50,289 bases of DNA from contig JAAYAD010000007.1 in the NCBI GenBank assembly GCA_012719545.1, positions 1 through 50,289 on the forward strand, read 5' to 3'. The notes beneath the pieces were generated by a model. The model saw only the letters and a list, made by a program, of their open reading frames with translations. It did not search any database and had not been told where the DNA came from. The stretch comes from Clostridiaceae bacterium (GTDB lineage: Bacteria; Bacillota; Clostridia; DSM-8532). The position numbers were made by a program, and so were the translations under genes. Position 1 is the stretch's first letter; each line of letters starts with the position of its first letter. Positions 8,420 through 19,908 of this stretch are shown piece after piece.

Positions 8420-9344
8420 TAAAAACCACCGCCACCCATTCACCCTGGGTCATTTCCTCAACCAGGGTGAAGCCCTGGGCTTTATAGGCTTCAATTACTT
8501 CATCCCGGCGGCTTTTTATTATACCTGACAAAATCACCCGGGTATTATTTTTGGTATAGTATTTTATATCGGCTGAAACCTCAAGGATAATGTCAGCAAT
8601 TATGTTGACAAAGATAAGATCGAAAGTTTCCCCGGAAATACTTTTAAGTTCTCCCTTTCTGACCTCTATCCTTGAGCTTTCACCGTTCATTTCAACATTT
8701 AAGCGTGCCGCCTTGCATGCCGCATCATCTATGTCCACAGCCAATGCTTTTGACGCTCCAAGCTTTACAGCGGACAGCGCAAGAATAGCTGTACCACAGC
8801 CCAGGTCAAGAACTTTGTCGCCTTTCTTCAAGTGCTTTTCACCAAGCAGGGCGCACATTCTTGTGGTTTCATGGGTACCGGTGCCGAAGGCCGTGCCCGG
8901 ATCCAGCTCAATTACTATTTCGTCACCCTTTGGCCTATACTCTTCCCAGCTTGGCTTAACAACGATTTTTTCAGTAAAGTTGAAGGGCTTAAAATACTGC
9001 TTCCAGGTATCCTTCCATTCCTGGTCGTCCCTTAAAACCGTTTTAATTTCACCTGTTCCGATGTCCATGTATTGGGCAAGATTTTGCAAAGAGGCTTGTA
9101 TATCATTTATAAGAGTCTCTATATCCACATCATCGGAAAACCATGCTTTTACGGCAACATCGGTGCCATAGCTCTCAATAAGCCCGTTATCGGCATAATC
9201 CAGATATTTGTTGCTTTCAAGAACCTGGCGGAAGGCGTAGGGGTCCACCACTTCAGTACCGTTTGCACCCTTTTCAAGAAGGAGCCCGGATATGGCGTCG
9301 GATGCCTCTTCGGAGGTGTTAATGGTTAACTCAATCCATTTCAT
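8412..9344 (-). CDS. prmA: Ribosomal protein L11 methyltransferase
   Basis: A 310-residue SAM-dependent methyltransferase that trimethylates ribosomal protein L11. An N-terminal substrate-recognition domain (about residues 1-130) precedes a Rossmann-fold domain with LDPGTAFGTGTHETT, the PrmA signature, and LDLGCGTAILALSA as SAM motif I. VNIIADII corresponds to the NxxA/L-type motif IV. AGCAGGT serves as ribosome site. Position between dnaJ and rsmE is the usual Firmicute order (dnaK-dnaJ-prmA-rsmE), which makes it part of the heat-shock transcription unit by location. Confidence 0.96.
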   Translation of the reverse strand: MKWIELTINTSEEASDAISGLLLEKGANGTEVVDPYAFRQVLESNKYLDYADNGLIESYGTDVAVKAWFSDDVDIETLINDIQASLQNLAQYMDIGTGEIKTVLRDDQEWKDTWKQYFKPFNFTEKIVVKPSWEEYRPKGDEIVIELDPGTAFGTGTHETTRMCALLGEKHLKKGDKVLDLGCGTAILALSAVKLGASKALAVDIDDAACKAARLNVEMNGESSRIEVRKGELKSISGETFDLIFVNIIADIILEVSADIKYYTKNNTRVILSGIIKSRRDEVIEAYKAQGFTLVEEMTQGEWVAVVFSA

Positions 9345-9392
9345 AAGTTACCTGCTTTCTGTTCACTTTACTCTTCAAAGGTATATCATTTT

Positions 9393-10538
9393 TCAGTGCT
9401 GGTCTTTAAATATATTTTTCATCTTTTCGAAGAAACCTTTCTTTTCCTCAAAACCTTCATCACCGCAGACATCGGCAAACTGGCGCAAAATCTCCTTTTG
9501 CTTTGGTGTAAGCTTCGTAGGCACTTCCACCTTGACCCTGAAATACTGGTCTCCCCTAATGCTGCTTTTAAGGTGCTTTATTCCCTTTCCTTTAAGCTTA
9601 AATACCGTTCCTGTCTGGGTTCCCTCAGGAATATTATACTTTACCATGCCGTCTATGGTGGGAACATCTATCTCAGCGCCAAGAGCCGCCTGTACAAAAG
9701 AAATCGGTATGTCGCAGACCACGTCATACCCTTCCCTCTTGAAAATCTCATGGGGTTTAATATGTATTGTTACATATAAATCCCCGGAAGGGCCGCCTCT
9801 TAGGCCTGCTTCTCCTTCACCCCTCAAAGATATGGTCTGGCCTTCATTAATTCCTGCAGGTATGTTGATGCTTATTCTGGAGTTTTTGGATACCCTTCCC
9901 TTGCCATGGCAGGTTTCACATGGATGGGTGATAACTTTGCCTTCCCCATTACATACATTACAGGTTTTTACGTTGACAAACTGACCAAAGGGTGTAGCCT
10001 GAGCGTATCTTATCTGGCCGGTTCCCTGACAGTGCTTGCAGGTTTCAGCACTTGTTCCCGGCTTTGCTCCGGTACCTCCGCAGGAAGAACAGTTCTGAAG
10101 CCTTGATACATTGATTTCCTTCGTAACCCCGAAAGCGGCTTCCTCAAAACTGATTTCCATTGCATACTGAAGATCATTGCCCCGTACAGGTCCGGTGCGC
10201 TTTGAAGACCTTCTTCCGAAGCCTCCAAAAGCTCCGCCCATGAAGGTTTCAAAGATATCGTCAAGTCCTCCGAATCCAAATCCGTCAAACCCGCTGAAAC
10301 CGCCGCCTGTACCATCAAAGGCAGCATGGCCGAAGCGATCGTAATTGGCACGTTTTTGCTCATCACTCAATACGCTGTATGCCTCATTTACCTCTTTAAA
10401 CTTAGCCTCCGCCTCTTTGTCACCGGGATTCACATCGGGATGGTATTTTTTGGCAAGCTTGCGGTACGCTTTTTTTATGTCATCGGCACTGGCGTTTCTG
10501 CTAACGCCAAGCACCTCATAATAATCTCTTTTTGACAA
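9393..10538 (-). CDS. dnaJ: Chaperone protein DnaJ
   Basis: A 381-residue type I Hsp40. Order of parts: J domain with the HPD tripeptide at residues 33-35, which stimulates DnaK ATPase; Gly/Phe-rich linker (about 75-115); four CxxCxGxG zinc repeats ([32 protein letters not shown]); and the C-terminal substrate-binding region. The start codon appears to be TTG, with GGAGG eight bases upstream and homologous [11 protein letters not shown] right after it. It lies downstream of dnaK across a 106-base gap that holds two hairpins. Confidence 0.97.
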   Translation of the reverse strand: MSKRDYYEVLGVSRNASADDIKKAYRKLAKKYHPDVNPGDKEAEAKFKEVNEAYSVLSDEQKRANYDRFGHAAFDGTGGGFSGFDGFGFGGLDDIFETFMGGAFGGFGRRSSKRTGPVRGNDLQYAMEISFEEAAFGVTKEINVSRLQNCSSCGGTGAKPGTSAETCKHCQGTGQIRYAQATPFGQFVNVKTCNVCNGEGKVITHPCETCHGKGRVSKNSRISINIPAGINEGQTISLRGEGEAGLRGGPSGDLYVTIHIKPHEIFKREGYDVVCDIPISFVQAALGAEIDVPTIDGMVKYNIPEGTQTGTVFKLKGKGIKHLKSSIRGDQYFRVKVEVPTKLTPKQKEILRQFADVCGDEGFEEKKGFFEKMKNIFKDQH

Positions 10539-10572
10539 ATCTAAAACCTCCAGTAAGGTCTATTGATATAAA

Positions 10573-10644
10573 CGTGAAACGGTAAATGCCATGATTGGCA
10601 AATACCGTTTCGGAACACGCAGATTATAGTTTAACTAAATCTGC
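10573..10644 (-). other. Tandem hairpins in the dnaK-dnaJ intergenic gap
   Basis: Directly after the dnaK stop (minus strand) is a near-palindrome at 10619-10644 (arms GCAGATT / AATCTGC around TAGTTTAACTA). Then comes a longer stem: GAAACGGTAAATGCC (10576-10590) against GGCAAATACCGTTTC (10597-10611), 13 of 15 positions pairing, with a 6-base loop. No T-run follows either stem. They may slow decay of the upstream message, act as a processing site, or partly terminate, setting dnaK above dnaJ. Confidence 0.55.
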
Positions 10645-12486
<1,842 letters not shown>

Positions 12487-12534
12487 TTAAAACACACTCC
12501 TGTTAATATATATATTTAAGGTCAAAGAAAGTCC

Positions 12535-13155
12535 TTAGTTTGCTACCTTAACCATCGAGTGGCGTATAACAATTTCATCCTTGTAAATATAACCCTTTTG
12601 GAATTCTTCTGCAACAATATTATTGCCTAAATTTTCATCTTCAACGTGCATAACCGCATTGTGAAGCTGGGGATCAAAAGGTTTACCCACTGCATCAATG
12701 CTCTTTATTTTTAATTTTTCAAATATGTCAATTATCTGCCTGTAAACAAGGGTTACCCCCTCCTTAAGGCCGCTGTTTTCGACTGATTCAGCCGCTTTAA
12801 GAGCTCGTTCCAGATTGTCCACCACAGGCAGAATATTTACAATTACATCACAAACAGCCTCATCATAAAGTCTTTCTTTTTCTTTCTGGGTTCTCTTTCT
12901 GAAGTTGTCAAACTCGGCAGCAAGTCTTTGTATTCTGTCAAGAAGCTCCTTATTTTCCTGCTCTTTTTTTGCAATAACATCCTTTAAATCAGTTTCATTT
13001 ACTTCTCCAGCGGTGTTATCGCCCTTACCTTCCGCTGCATCCTGAACCTCTGAGCCGTTTTCCTGAGAGGATACTTCCACCTCATCCTTTATGGTTTCGC
13101 TACCCTCACCGTTAAAATTGGTCCCATTCATTTCAGGATTTTTATCCTCGTACAT
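12535..13155 (-). CDS. grpE: Nucleotide exchange factor GrpE
   Basis: A 206-residue GrpE, the ADP/ATP exchange factor of DnaK. The first 55 residues are acidic and low-complexity, then a long coiled coil (about 58-110, including RIQRLAAEFDNFRKRTQKEKE) dimerises the protein. The C-terminal beta domain has FDPQLHNAVMHVED and the closing EIVIRHSMVKVA block that contacts DnaK. AAAGGAAG serves as ribosome site. Spacing is 26 bases from hrcA and 48 from dnaK, all in one operon. Confidence 0.96.
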   Translation of the reverse strand: MYEDKNPEMNGTNFNGEGSETIKDEVEVSSQENGSEVQDAAEGKGDNTAGEVNETDLKDVIAKKEQENKELLDRIQRLAAEFDNFRKRTQKEKERLYDEAVCDVIVNILPVVDNLERALKAAESVENSGLKEGVTLVYRQIIDIFEKLKIKSIDAVGKPFDPQLHNAVMHVEDENLGNNIVAEEFQKGYIYKDEIVIRHSMVKVAN

Positions 13156-13181
13156 GTCATAACTTCCTTTCCCATTATTTT

Positions 13182-14237
13182 TTAAGAATCATCTCCTAAA
13201 ATTTTAAGGATTTCTTTGTTCAATAATTCCCTTATATACTTAATTGATGAAACTACTTTTCCGTAAGCCATTCTGGTAGGGCCAATAACTCCTATTGTAC
13301 CCAATGATTTATCTTCACTTCCGTACCTGGCAGTTATTACGCTCAAATTCTTCATCTCGTCAATTTCATTTTCACTTCCTATCCTGAATTCAAAATACTG
13401 TTTGCTTGACTCCTTTTTCACAAGGGTCATCAGCACTTCTTCTTCTCTTAGAGTATCCAGAATTTCTCTGGCTTTAATAAGGTCGCTGAATTCAGGATAG
13501 TTTAATATATTTGTAATTCCCTCAAGATATATATCTGCGGTTTCAATTTTTCGCACGCAATCTTCAATGGCATCCATTACGGCCATTACAACAAGATCAG
13601 GAATCTGAATATGTTTTTGTACATCAAAAAGGATTGTCTTGGATATCTGGTCCATGGTCCTGTTAGCCATGATATTATTGAATGCCTGATTCAATCTGGC
13701 TACAGTATCCTCATCTACCTTGAAGTTGAGTTTGATTAATTTATCCTTAACAATGCCCCCGGTTGCCAGAACAACAACCAATAATCTTTTTTCATCTACA
13801 GCAACCAATTTTACCGATTTAATAACTGCTCTTGTAAATTGGGGCGACATAACCACAGAAGTGTAACCGGTTATGTCCGAAAGGATAACGCTGACTTTTT
13901 TAATGAGCTGATTTATTTCCTCTATGCGTTCATCCATAGCCCTGCGTATGCTGGCAATTTCTTCCTGCGCAAGGTTATGTATCTGCATAAGATGGTCTAC
14001 ATAAAAACGATAACCCTTATCTGAAGGGATACGTCCGGCTGAAGTGTGGGGCTGGGTTATATAGCCAAGCTCCTCAAGATCGGCCATTTCATTGCGAATG
14101 GTAGCCGAACCTAATCCAAGCTCATGTTTCCGGGCAATAGTTCTAGAACCGACGGGATGGGCAGATTGTATATAATCGTCTATAATGGACTTTAAAATAG
14201 CTCTTTTTCTGTCATTAAGCTCTTTTTCCATAGCCAT
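13182..14237 (-). CDS. hrcA: Heat-inducible transcription repressor HrcA
   Basis: A 351-residue repressor of class I heat-shock genes. It has an N-terminal winged helix (LNDRKRAILKSIIDDYI ... SATIRNEMADLEELGYI) and a ligand/dimer domain with GYTSVVMSP; the segment IGVIGPTRMAYGKV near the C-terminus is highly conserved. It binds the CIRCE operator found 24 bases upstream of its own start, so it is autoregulated, and GroEL normally modulates its activity. A GGAGG ribosome site lies eight bases before the ATG. First gene of the hrcA-grpE-dnaK-dnaJ run. Confidence 0.97.
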   Translation of the reverse strand: MAMEKELNDRKRAILKSIIDDYIQSAHPVGSRTIARKHELGLGSATIRNEMADLEELGYITQPHTSAGRIPSDKGYRFYVDHLMQIHNLAQEEIASIRRAMDERIEEINQLIKKVSVILSDITGYTSVVMSPQFTRAVIKSVKLVAVDEKRLLVVVLATGGIVKDKLIKLNFKVDEDTVARLNQAFNNIMANRTMDQISKTILFDVQKHIQIPDLVVMAVMDAIEDCVRKIETADIYLEGITNILNYPEFSDLIKAREILDTLREEEVLMTLVKKESSKQYFEFRIGSENEIDEMKNLSVITARYGSEDKSLGTIGVIGPTRMAYGKVVSSIKYIRELLNKEILKILGDDS

Positions 14238-14261
14238 AAATCTCGCCTCCCGTTTTCATTG

Positions 14262-14288
14262 TTAGCACTCTCTACCAATGAGTGCTAA
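14262..14288 (-). promoter_or_regulatory. CIRCE operator (HrcA-binding site)
   Basis: Perfect TTAGCACTC (14262-14270), nine-base spacer, GAGTGCTAA (14280-14288). This is an exact match to the CIRCE consensus and lies just upstream of hrcA, downstream of the predicted -10 box. Confidence 0.98.
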
Positions 14289-14297
14289 TACACAATA

Positions 14298-14326
14298 AAA
14301 ATAACATTGTATACCCTCTTTGTCAA
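14298..14326 (-). promoter_or_regulatory. Promoter of the hrcA heat-shock operon
   Basis: On the minus strand: TTGACA (14321-14326), 17-base spacer, TATTTT (14298-14303). The CIRCE element lies ten bases beyond the -10, where bound HrcA would block initiation or early transcription. Confidence 0.75.
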
Positions 14327-14392
14327 GTATATGGTTATTGTCCAACATATTCTGAAGCAGGCTTACGGCACCATCGCCATGACTTAAAAGGC

Positions 14393-14427
14393 AACAAAAA
14401 AATATCCGATAACGGATATTTTTTGTT
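14393..14427 (-). terminator. Rho-independent terminator after the CheA-like gene
   Basis: Stem ATATCCG / CGGATAT extended by A- and T-runs, 4-base loop, with a T-run on the minus strand. It lies just past the stop codon at 14451 and separates the lepA-hemW unit from the hrcA operon. Confidence 0.85.
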
Positions 14428-14450
14428 AATTAAGCTATGCAATTCACCAT

Positions 14451-15710
14451 CTATTTCTGCGCAGTTATGGATATTTTTATTCCCTCATTCTCAATATCAT
14501 CAATGCTAATGCTGCATTTCAACAAATTAAGCTTATGGACAGCATCCATGTAAAGGGGTGAAAGCTTAAGCTCCTCAGCATCAATATGTACATCCCCGGA
14601 GATGTCTATATGTACAATGTTCTTTTCATCATATGCAACTACCTGAATATTGCCAATCCTTAAGCTTTCTTTTTCCCTGGACTGTCCCTTCTCAAGAATA
14701 AGCCTTACGAGGTCTCCTAAAGGAAGGGCAATTTCGTCTGCCAGTTCCTTATCCACCTCTACATTCTCCCCCATGGTGGAGAATTTTACTTCAAGATGGT
14801 TCTCCTCGATAATTGAACAGGTTATACGCGTAAGCTTCTGAAATGCATGCTGCAGCGTTACCATTCTAAGCTCTTTTAATATTTTGCTGACATCATTAAT
14901 TAAATGAAAAGCCTTCTCAGATTGGATAGCCAGGGCATCATTGCTGCCAAACCTTATAACCGCCTCATCCTTGACAGAATTATATATGTTTTCTACATTC
15001 TTTATTATTCCTATTATATGATCAAGCTGATCCAACGGTATTTTCACATATTGGTCATTGCTGCCGCCGCTTCTTACCTTCTGCATGCGTATTGCCTTTA
15101 TGATATCCGACGCGTCGGCACTTTTTTCCCTTAATACCACTTCCCCGAATTTGAGATTATTATAAATATTGGTCTGTTTATTCAATGCCTCTTCAAGACG
15201 GGAAGGGGCAGGGATATCTTCGCAATTAGTAGTTAAGCCGTCAAAAGCATCACCATCCATGGCTGATGCTTTTCTTAAAATATCCTGTTTGGCACTTGTT
15301 AATCTATCCAGGTGGCGTTCCACTTCAGTAGAAGACTGGATATAATGTATACCGGTGGGTTCGGTAAATATTATTTTAATTAAATTGACGGAATCAAGAA
15401 CAAGATTGATAAGGCTGCTCACCATAATAGGATTGTATTTTCTTACGGCATCCATAAGCTCTTCGGCGGCTGCGGCAATTTTAGCGCCGGGAGCATTTTT
15501 TATAAGCTCCGCAAGCCCCTTAAGAGTGTGGAAGCCGCAATAGATCGAATTTATGCAATCAAGGTTCCCCGGATCCATCTCCAGGTTTACCAGTTCAAGC
15601 TCTATATCCTCAAGGTTTTCCACTATCTCGCCCAGGAAATCCTCAATGTAGCTTCTGCTTAATTCGGATGAGCCTGTCATTGTTATTTCTTTATCTTCTT
15701 TTATATCCAT
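14451..15710 (-). CDS. Degenerate CheA-like protein with Hpt domain (probable non-kinase)
   Basis: About 419 residues. An Hpt domain at about 17-95 has FHTLKG with phosphorylatable His61. A CheA dimerisation-like helix pair (KIPLDQLDHIIGIIKNVENI) lies near 205. The C-terminus resembles the start of a CheA ATPase domain (LQHAFQKLTRITCSIIEENH ... ALPLGDLVRLILEKG), but the N-box Asn is replaced and the glycine-rich ATP lid and CheW-binding domain are missing. It can therefore probably receive or relay phosphate but not make it. The start is set at the ATG at 15708-15710, which has GGAGG eight bases upstream; a TTG 30 bases earlier overlaps hemW but lacks such a site. Role unknown; the orphan CheY-like and CheX-like proteins in this window are possible partners. 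Confidence 0.75.
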   Translation of the reverse strand: MDIKEDKEITMTGSSELSRSYIEDFLGEIVENLEDIELELVNLEMDPGNLDCINSIYCGFHTLKGLAELIKNAPGAKIAAAAEELMDAVRKYNPIMVSSLINLVLDSVNLIKIIFTEPTGIHYIQSSTEVERHLDRLTSAKQDILRKASAMDGDAFDGLTTNCEDIPAPSRLEEALNKQTNIYNNLKFGEVVLREKSADASDIIKAIRMQKVRSGGSNDQYVKIPLDQLDHIIGIIKNVENIYNSVKDEAVIRFGSNDALAIQSEKAFHLINDVSKILKELRMVTLQHAFQKLTRITCSIIEENHLEVKFSTMGENVEVDKELADEIALPLGDLVRLILEKGQSREKESLRIGNIQVVAYDEKNIVHIDISGDVHIDAEELKLSPLYMDAVHKLNLLKCSISIDDIENEGIKISITAQK

Positions 15711-15736
15711 CCTTTGCGCCTCCATTCCATGAGCAA

Positions 15737-16876
15737 TCAAATGAATTCACCAAATACGATATTGGCCAAATCCATGCCCTTTCTCGTAAGCTTAACAAAA
15801 CCATTTTCCATTTCTATCAATTCCTTGTTCAGAAGATCTTCCAGGCTTTTCCGGTATTTTATTTCCACATCAATTCCGAACTGACTGGATACTTCCCTTA
15901 AATTCACTCCCTTGTTCAGGCGAAGCCCCAGAATCATTCTTTCGGCAAGGGCCTCATCGGCCACTATATATGAGTTTTCTTCCAGTACAGGGCTTTTGTT
16001 CTTTATTCCTTCCATATACTTTAACACATCGGAGGTGTTGGCATATCGTCTGTTTCGGAAGAATGAGTGGGCTCCCGCTCCGGCTCCGATATACTCGCCT
16101 CTCTCCCAGTAATTCATATTATGCTGGCATTGATAATGAGGTTTTGAAAAATTGGAGATTTCATACTGAACAAAACCCGCATCAGCAAAACGATTTAAAG
16201 CATGATTATACATAATTCGGTCCAGGTCGTCATCGGCAGGTTTCAGGCTTCCTTCCTCCCTCATGCGGTAAAAGGGAGTTCCCTCTTCTATAATCAGACT
16301 GTAGCACGAAATATGCGTAAGATCAAAGGAAAGTACACGGGAAAGGGTTTCATCCCATTCTTCCAGAGTTTGATCAGGAATGCCGAATATAATATCTGCG
16401 TTTATATTAACAAACCCGGCATCATGGGCAAGCTTTACGGCAAGCTCAAAATCTTTGTAGGTATGAATTCTTCCCAGTCTTTTTAAAATCTCATCCTGAC
16501 TTGCCTGCAAGCCCATACTGAGCCTGTTTATCCCCAAACTTGCATATGTCTTAAGCTTGTCAAGCGAAAGAGTTCCCGGATTGGACTCAATGGTGCCTTC
16601 ACACCCCTTTAGTACTCTGTAATGGGAATAAACAACGTTAAGAATTTTATCTATGTGTTGGGGCGGAAGAAGGGAAGGTGTACCCCCTCCGATAAAAATA
16701 GTCTTTATGGTATAGCCCTTAAACTCCTCACTTCTTAGAATGAGCTCGTCTGTAAGAGCTGCTGTATATGAGTCCCAGTACTCTTCCATTCCCCCATAGG
16801 ATGGAAAATCACAATACAGGCATTTTCTTATGCAAAAGGGTATATGAATATATAATCCCAGTGTTTTTTTATCCAT
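15737..16876 (-). CDS. hemW: HemW-type radical SAM haem chaperone (coproporphyrinogen oxidase-like)
   Basis: A radical SAM protein of the HemN/HemW family, about 379 residues. The iron-sulfur motif CIRKCLYC (Cys15, Cys19, Cys22) sits in YIHIPFC, and FIGGGTPSLL is the SAM-contacting GGTP motif. It lacks the extra N-terminal residues needed by true oxygen-independent coproporphyrinogen oxidases, which argues for HemW, a haem-binding chaperone. The C-terminal HemN domain follows. I choose the ATG at 16874-16876 because AGGAG lies about 11 bases upstream; the longer reading (to 16903) has no ribosome site. Following lepA is the usual Firmicute arrangement. Confidence 0.9.
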   Translation of the reverse strand: MDKKTLGLYIHIPFCIRKCLYCDFPSYGGMEEYWDSYTAALTDELILRSEEFKGYTIKTIFIGGGTPSLLPPQHIDKILNVVYSHYRVLKGCEGTIESNPGTLSLDKLKTYASLGINRLSMGLQASQDEILKRLGRIHTYKDFELAVKLAHDAGFVNINADIIFGIPDQTLEEWDETLSRVLSFDLTHISCYSLIIEEGTPFYRMREEGSLKPADDDLDRIMYNHALNRFADAGFVQYEISNFSKPHYQCQHNMNYWERGEYIGAGAGAHSFFRNRRYANTSDVLKYMEGIKNKSPVLEENSYIVADEALAERMILGLRLNKGVNLREVSSQFGIDVEIKYRKSLEDLLNKELIEMENGFVKLTRKGMDLANIVFGEFI

Positions 16877-16945
16877 TGCGATTCTTTCTCCTGTTTTCAT
16901 CATAACATTTATCCATGGGTGCTGTTAATCCTGAAATAGCAATAA

Positions 16946-16972
16946 AGCGCTTTGCTACCAAAGCAAAGCGCT
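16946..16972 (-). terminator. Hairpin after lepA
   Basis: Perfect 11-bp stem AGCGCTTTGCT (16946-16956) / AGCAAAGCGCT (16962-16972) with a 5-base loop, nine bases beyond the lepA stop. The minus-strand tail (TTTATTGC) is only modestly T-rich, so it may be a partial terminator before hemW. Confidence 0.65.
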
Positions 16973-16980
16973 AAAGTTTA

Positions 16981-18792
16981 TCATGTGTCAAGTTTAAGCA
17001 CACTCATGAAAGCTTCCTGTGGAACCTCCACGCTTCCTATCTGACGCATGCGTTTTTTGCCTTCCTTCTGCTTTTCAAGAAGCTTTTTCTTTCTTGTTAT
17101 GTCTCCGCCGTAGCACTTGGCAAGCACATCCTTGCGGTAGGCTTTTACAGTTTCTCTTGCAATAATCTTGTTGCCAATACAAGCCTGCACCGGAATCTCA
17201 AACATCTGCCTGGGTATAGTATCTTTAAGTTTTTCAGCCATTCTGCGTCCTCTCGAATATGCCTTATCGGCATGTACAATAAAGGACAGGGCATCAACAA
17301 TTTCGTTATTCAGCCTTATATCAAGCTTAACCAGGTTGGATTCCTTATATCCAATAAACTCATAATCCAGAGAGGCATATCCTTTGCTCCTTGATTTCAA
17401 TGCATCAAAGAAATCGTATATTATTTCGTTCAGGGGCATTTCGTAGTTCAACATAACCCTGTTGGCCTCTAAGTAGTCCATTCCAAGATAGGTTCCACGC
17501 CTGTCCTGGCACAATTCCATAATGTTGCCAACATATTCGGTGGGCGTCATTATGGTAGCCTTGACAATAGGCTCCTCCATGTGGTCAATTTCGCTGGGCT
17601 CGGGCATATTTGTGGGATTGTCCAGCTCTATGACTTCACCGTTGGTCTTAATAACTTTATAAATTACGCTCGGTGCCGTTGTTACAAGGTCAAGATTATA
17701 TTCACGCTCCAAACGCTCCTGTATAATTTCCATATGGAGCAGGCCCAAAAATCCGCATCTGAAGCCAAATCCAAGAGCCTTTGAGGTTTCAGGCTCAAAC
17801 ATAAGTGATGCGTCATTCAGCTGGAGCTTTTCAAGAGAATCCCTGAGGTCTCCGTATTTGGAGCCGTCAGCAGGGTATATACCGCAGAACACCATGGGAA
17901 CTGCCTTTTTATATCCGGGAAGGGGCTCTTTGGCAGGATTATCGGCAAGGGTTATGGTATCACCTACACGGCAGTCCCTTACATTTTTAATGCTGGCGCA
18001 GATATATCCAACCTCACCTGCTAAAAGGCTGTCGCTCGGGATAAGTCCGCCGGGCCTTAAATATCCTATTTCTGTTACGGTAAACTCTTTTTCGGTATGC
18101 ATCATGCGTATGGTCTGGCCCAGCCTTACGCTTCCTTCCTTAATGCGGACATAGGCAACAACACCCTTATAGGCATCATAATAGGAGTCAAATATCAATG
18201 CCCTTAAAGGCGCATCTATATCTCCCTGGGGAGGCGGAATAACCTCAACGATTTTTTTAAGAACACTCTCAATGTTAATGCCGTTCTTTGCAGAAATCCT
18301 GGGGGCATCGGAGGCTTCAAGGCCGATGATATCCTCAATCTCCTGAATTACCTCTTCAGGCCTTGCGCTTGGAAGATCTATTTTATTAATTACAGGCATT
18401 ATCTCAAGATTATGTTCCAGAGCAAGGTATACATTTGCCAGAGTCTGCGCCTCTATTCCCTGGGACGCATCCACAACAAGCACGGCGCCTTCGCAGGCAG
18501 CAATGCTTCTTGATACTTCGTAATTGAAGTCCACATGACCCGGGGTATCAATAAGGTTAAAAATATACTCTTCCCCGTTGTCATCCTTATAAATCATTCT
18601 GACTGCCTGGGCTTTAATTGTTATACCGCGCTCTCTCTCAATATCCATATTGTCCAGAACCTGCTCGTCCATCTCGCGCTCGGTAAGAACTCCGGTTTTC
18701 TCCAAAAGCCTGTCGGCAAGTGTTGATTTGCCATGATCAATATGTGCTATAATACAGAAATTGCGAATTTTCTTCTGCCTTTCATCAACCAT
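16981..18792 (-). CDS. lepA: Elongation factor 4 (LepA), ribosome-associated GTPase
   Basis: A 603-residue translational GTPase that acts on the ribosome (back-translocation or initiation quality has been proposed). G1 is [14 protein letters not shown], switch [11 protein letters not shown]4 NKID near residue 131 and G5 SAKNG. Domains resembling EF-G II, III and V follow, and the LepA-specific C-terminus contains [20 protein letters not shown], involved in tRNA contact. GAGG serves as ribosome site. Length is typical (about 600). Downstream gene is hemW. Confidence 0.97.
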   Translation of the reverse strand: MVDERQKKIRNFCIIAHIDHGKSTLADRLLEKTGVLTEREMDEQVLDNMDIERERGITIKAQAVRMIYKDDNGEEYIFNLIDTPGHVDFNYEVSRSIAACEGAVLVVDASQGIEAQTLANVYLALEHNLEIMPVINKIDLPSARPEEVIQEIEDIIGLEASDAPRISAKNGINIESVLKKIVEVIPPPQGDIDAPLRALIFDSYYDAYKGVVAYVRIKEGSVRLGQTIRMMHTEKEFTVTEIGYLRPGGLIPSDSLLAGEVGYICASIKNVRDCRVGDTITLADNPAKEPLPGYKKAVPMVFCGIYPADGSKYGDLRDSLEKLQLNDASLMFEPETSKALGFGFRCGFLGLLHMEIIQERLEREYNLDLVTTAPSVIYKVIKTNGEVIELDNPTNMPEPSEIDHMEEPIVKATIMTPTEYVGNIMELCQDRRGTYLGMDYLEANRVMLNYEMPLNEIIYDFFDALKSRSKGYASLDYEFIGYKESNLVKLDIRLNNEIVDALSFIVHADKAYSRGRRMAEKLKDTIPRQMFEIPVQACIGNKIIARETVKAYRKDVLAKCYGGDITRKKKLLEKQKEGKKRMRQIGSVEVPQEAFMSVLKLDT

Positions 18793-19029
18793 ATATCAAA
18801 CCTCAGAGCTAAATTTGTCCTTAACTTTTACCGTAGAAAAATCAATGTCAAAGAGTAAAATAAATTTTAATAAATTTTTATACATTCAATAAGCATTTCT
18901 TGACCAGTGATTTATTATAACACAGGCCTTAATCTGAATACAACTAACCTGATATGCATATGTATGTAATTCCGGCAAAGGACATAAACATATGGAAGGA
19001 CATCTTTTTTATACTTCGGAGATTATGAT

Positions 19030-19821
19030 TTGAACCAAAGTACATATGCCCTAATTTTTGCTTTGATGGCAGGTATATCAACCGGTATAGGCGGTTTAAT
19101 AACGGTCTTTTTTAAACGGCCCAGTTCCAAGGTATTGTCTGTAATGCTTGGTTTTTCGGCAGGTATAATGATTTACCTGTCCTTTATTGAAATTTATCAG
19201 GAGGCCCAGGACTACCTTTGCAGCACCCATGGTGAAAAAACCGGCAAAATTCTTGCAACATTGGCATTCTTCTTTGGAATAGCCATTACGGCAATTATAA
19301 ATGAGGTAATACCCGAACCCGGCTCCTTAAGTTATACAGGAAGAGCAGGCACCACGAACATAAACATTGCCAGGCTTTACAGAACCGGCATATTCACAGC
19401 CCTTGCTGTTACCCTCCACAATTTCCCCGAAGGAATTGCAACCTATATATCGGGCATAAAAAGCCCGGCATTAGGATTGTCAATTGCTCTTGCAATTGCC
19501 GTTCACAACATTCCTGAAGGCATTTCCATTGCGGTACCTGTTTATTATGCAACCAAAAGCAAGGTCAAAGCCTTTTCCACAGCTTTATTGTCAGGTTTTT
19601 CTGAACCCTTGGGAGCTATATTAACCATGCTCGTTTTAGGGCAGTATATAACTGATTCAATTTTCGGCCTTATTTTCGGATGCGTGGCAGGCATAATGGT
19701 ATATATCTCATTCGTTGAGCTTCTTCCTTCAGCCAGGGAATACGGAGATAATTACACATGCGGACTTGGCCTTTTAATTGGCATGGCTGCAATGGCTCTA
19801 AGCGTACTCATTATATTTTGA
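19030..19821 (+). CDS. zupT: ZIP-family metal (zinc/divalent cation) transporter, ZupT-like
   Basis: A 263-residue integral membrane protein with about eight transmembrane helices. Helix 4 carries HNFPEGIATY and helix 5 HNIPEGISIAVP, the paired His/Glu motifs that form the metal site of ZIP transporters. It imports zinc and possibly iron or manganese across the cytoplasmic membrane. The start appears to be TTG with CGGAG about eight bases upstream; no nearer in-frame ATG exists until residue 15. Length agrees with E. coli ZupT (257). It is transcribed alone, divergent from lepA and convergent with the DUF1540 gene. Metal specificity cannot be read from sequence. Confidence 0.92.
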   Translation: MNQSTYALIFALMAGISTGIGGLITVFFKRPSSKVLSVMLGFSAGIMIYLSFIEIYQEAQDYLCSTHGEKTGKILATLAFFFGIAITAIINEVIPEPGSLSYTGRAGTTNINIARLYRTGIFTALAVTLHNFPEGIATYISGIKSPALGLSIALAIAVHNIPEGISIAVPVYYATKSKVKAFSTALLSGFSEPLGAILTMLVLGQYITDSIFGLIFGCVAGIMVYISFVELLPSAREYGDNYTCGLGLLIGMAAMALSVLIIF

Positions 19822-19862
19822 CCCACAAAAGTAAACTGACCTGATATAACTCTAAATAAAAA

Positions 19863-19900
19863 AGGGCGGCTTGCAAAGCAAATGCTTTGTTCCGCCCCAT
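19863..19900. terminator. Bidirectional terminator between zupT and the DUF1540 gene
   Basis: GGGCGG and CCGCCC close a long stem whose inner part is CAAAGCA / TGCTTTG. A run of A's on the left gives a T-run on the minus strand, and TTGTTATTTTT follows on the plus strand, so it can serve both convergent genes. Confidence 0.85.
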
Positions 19901-19908
19901 TGTTATTT

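Noticed and set aside
8590..9171. 193-codon open frame opposite prmA
   Set aside because: Antisense shadow of prmA, Ser-rich, no initiation signal.
9292..9984. 230-codon open frame on the plus strand opposite dnaJ/prmA
   Set aside because: It lies antisense to two certain genes, has no ribosome site and a low-complexity Ser/Leu/Pro composition typical of a shadow frame.
18793..19029. lepA promoter TTGACA near 18848 on the minus strand
   Set aside because: A -35-like box is present but no acceptable -10 lies at 16-18 bases.
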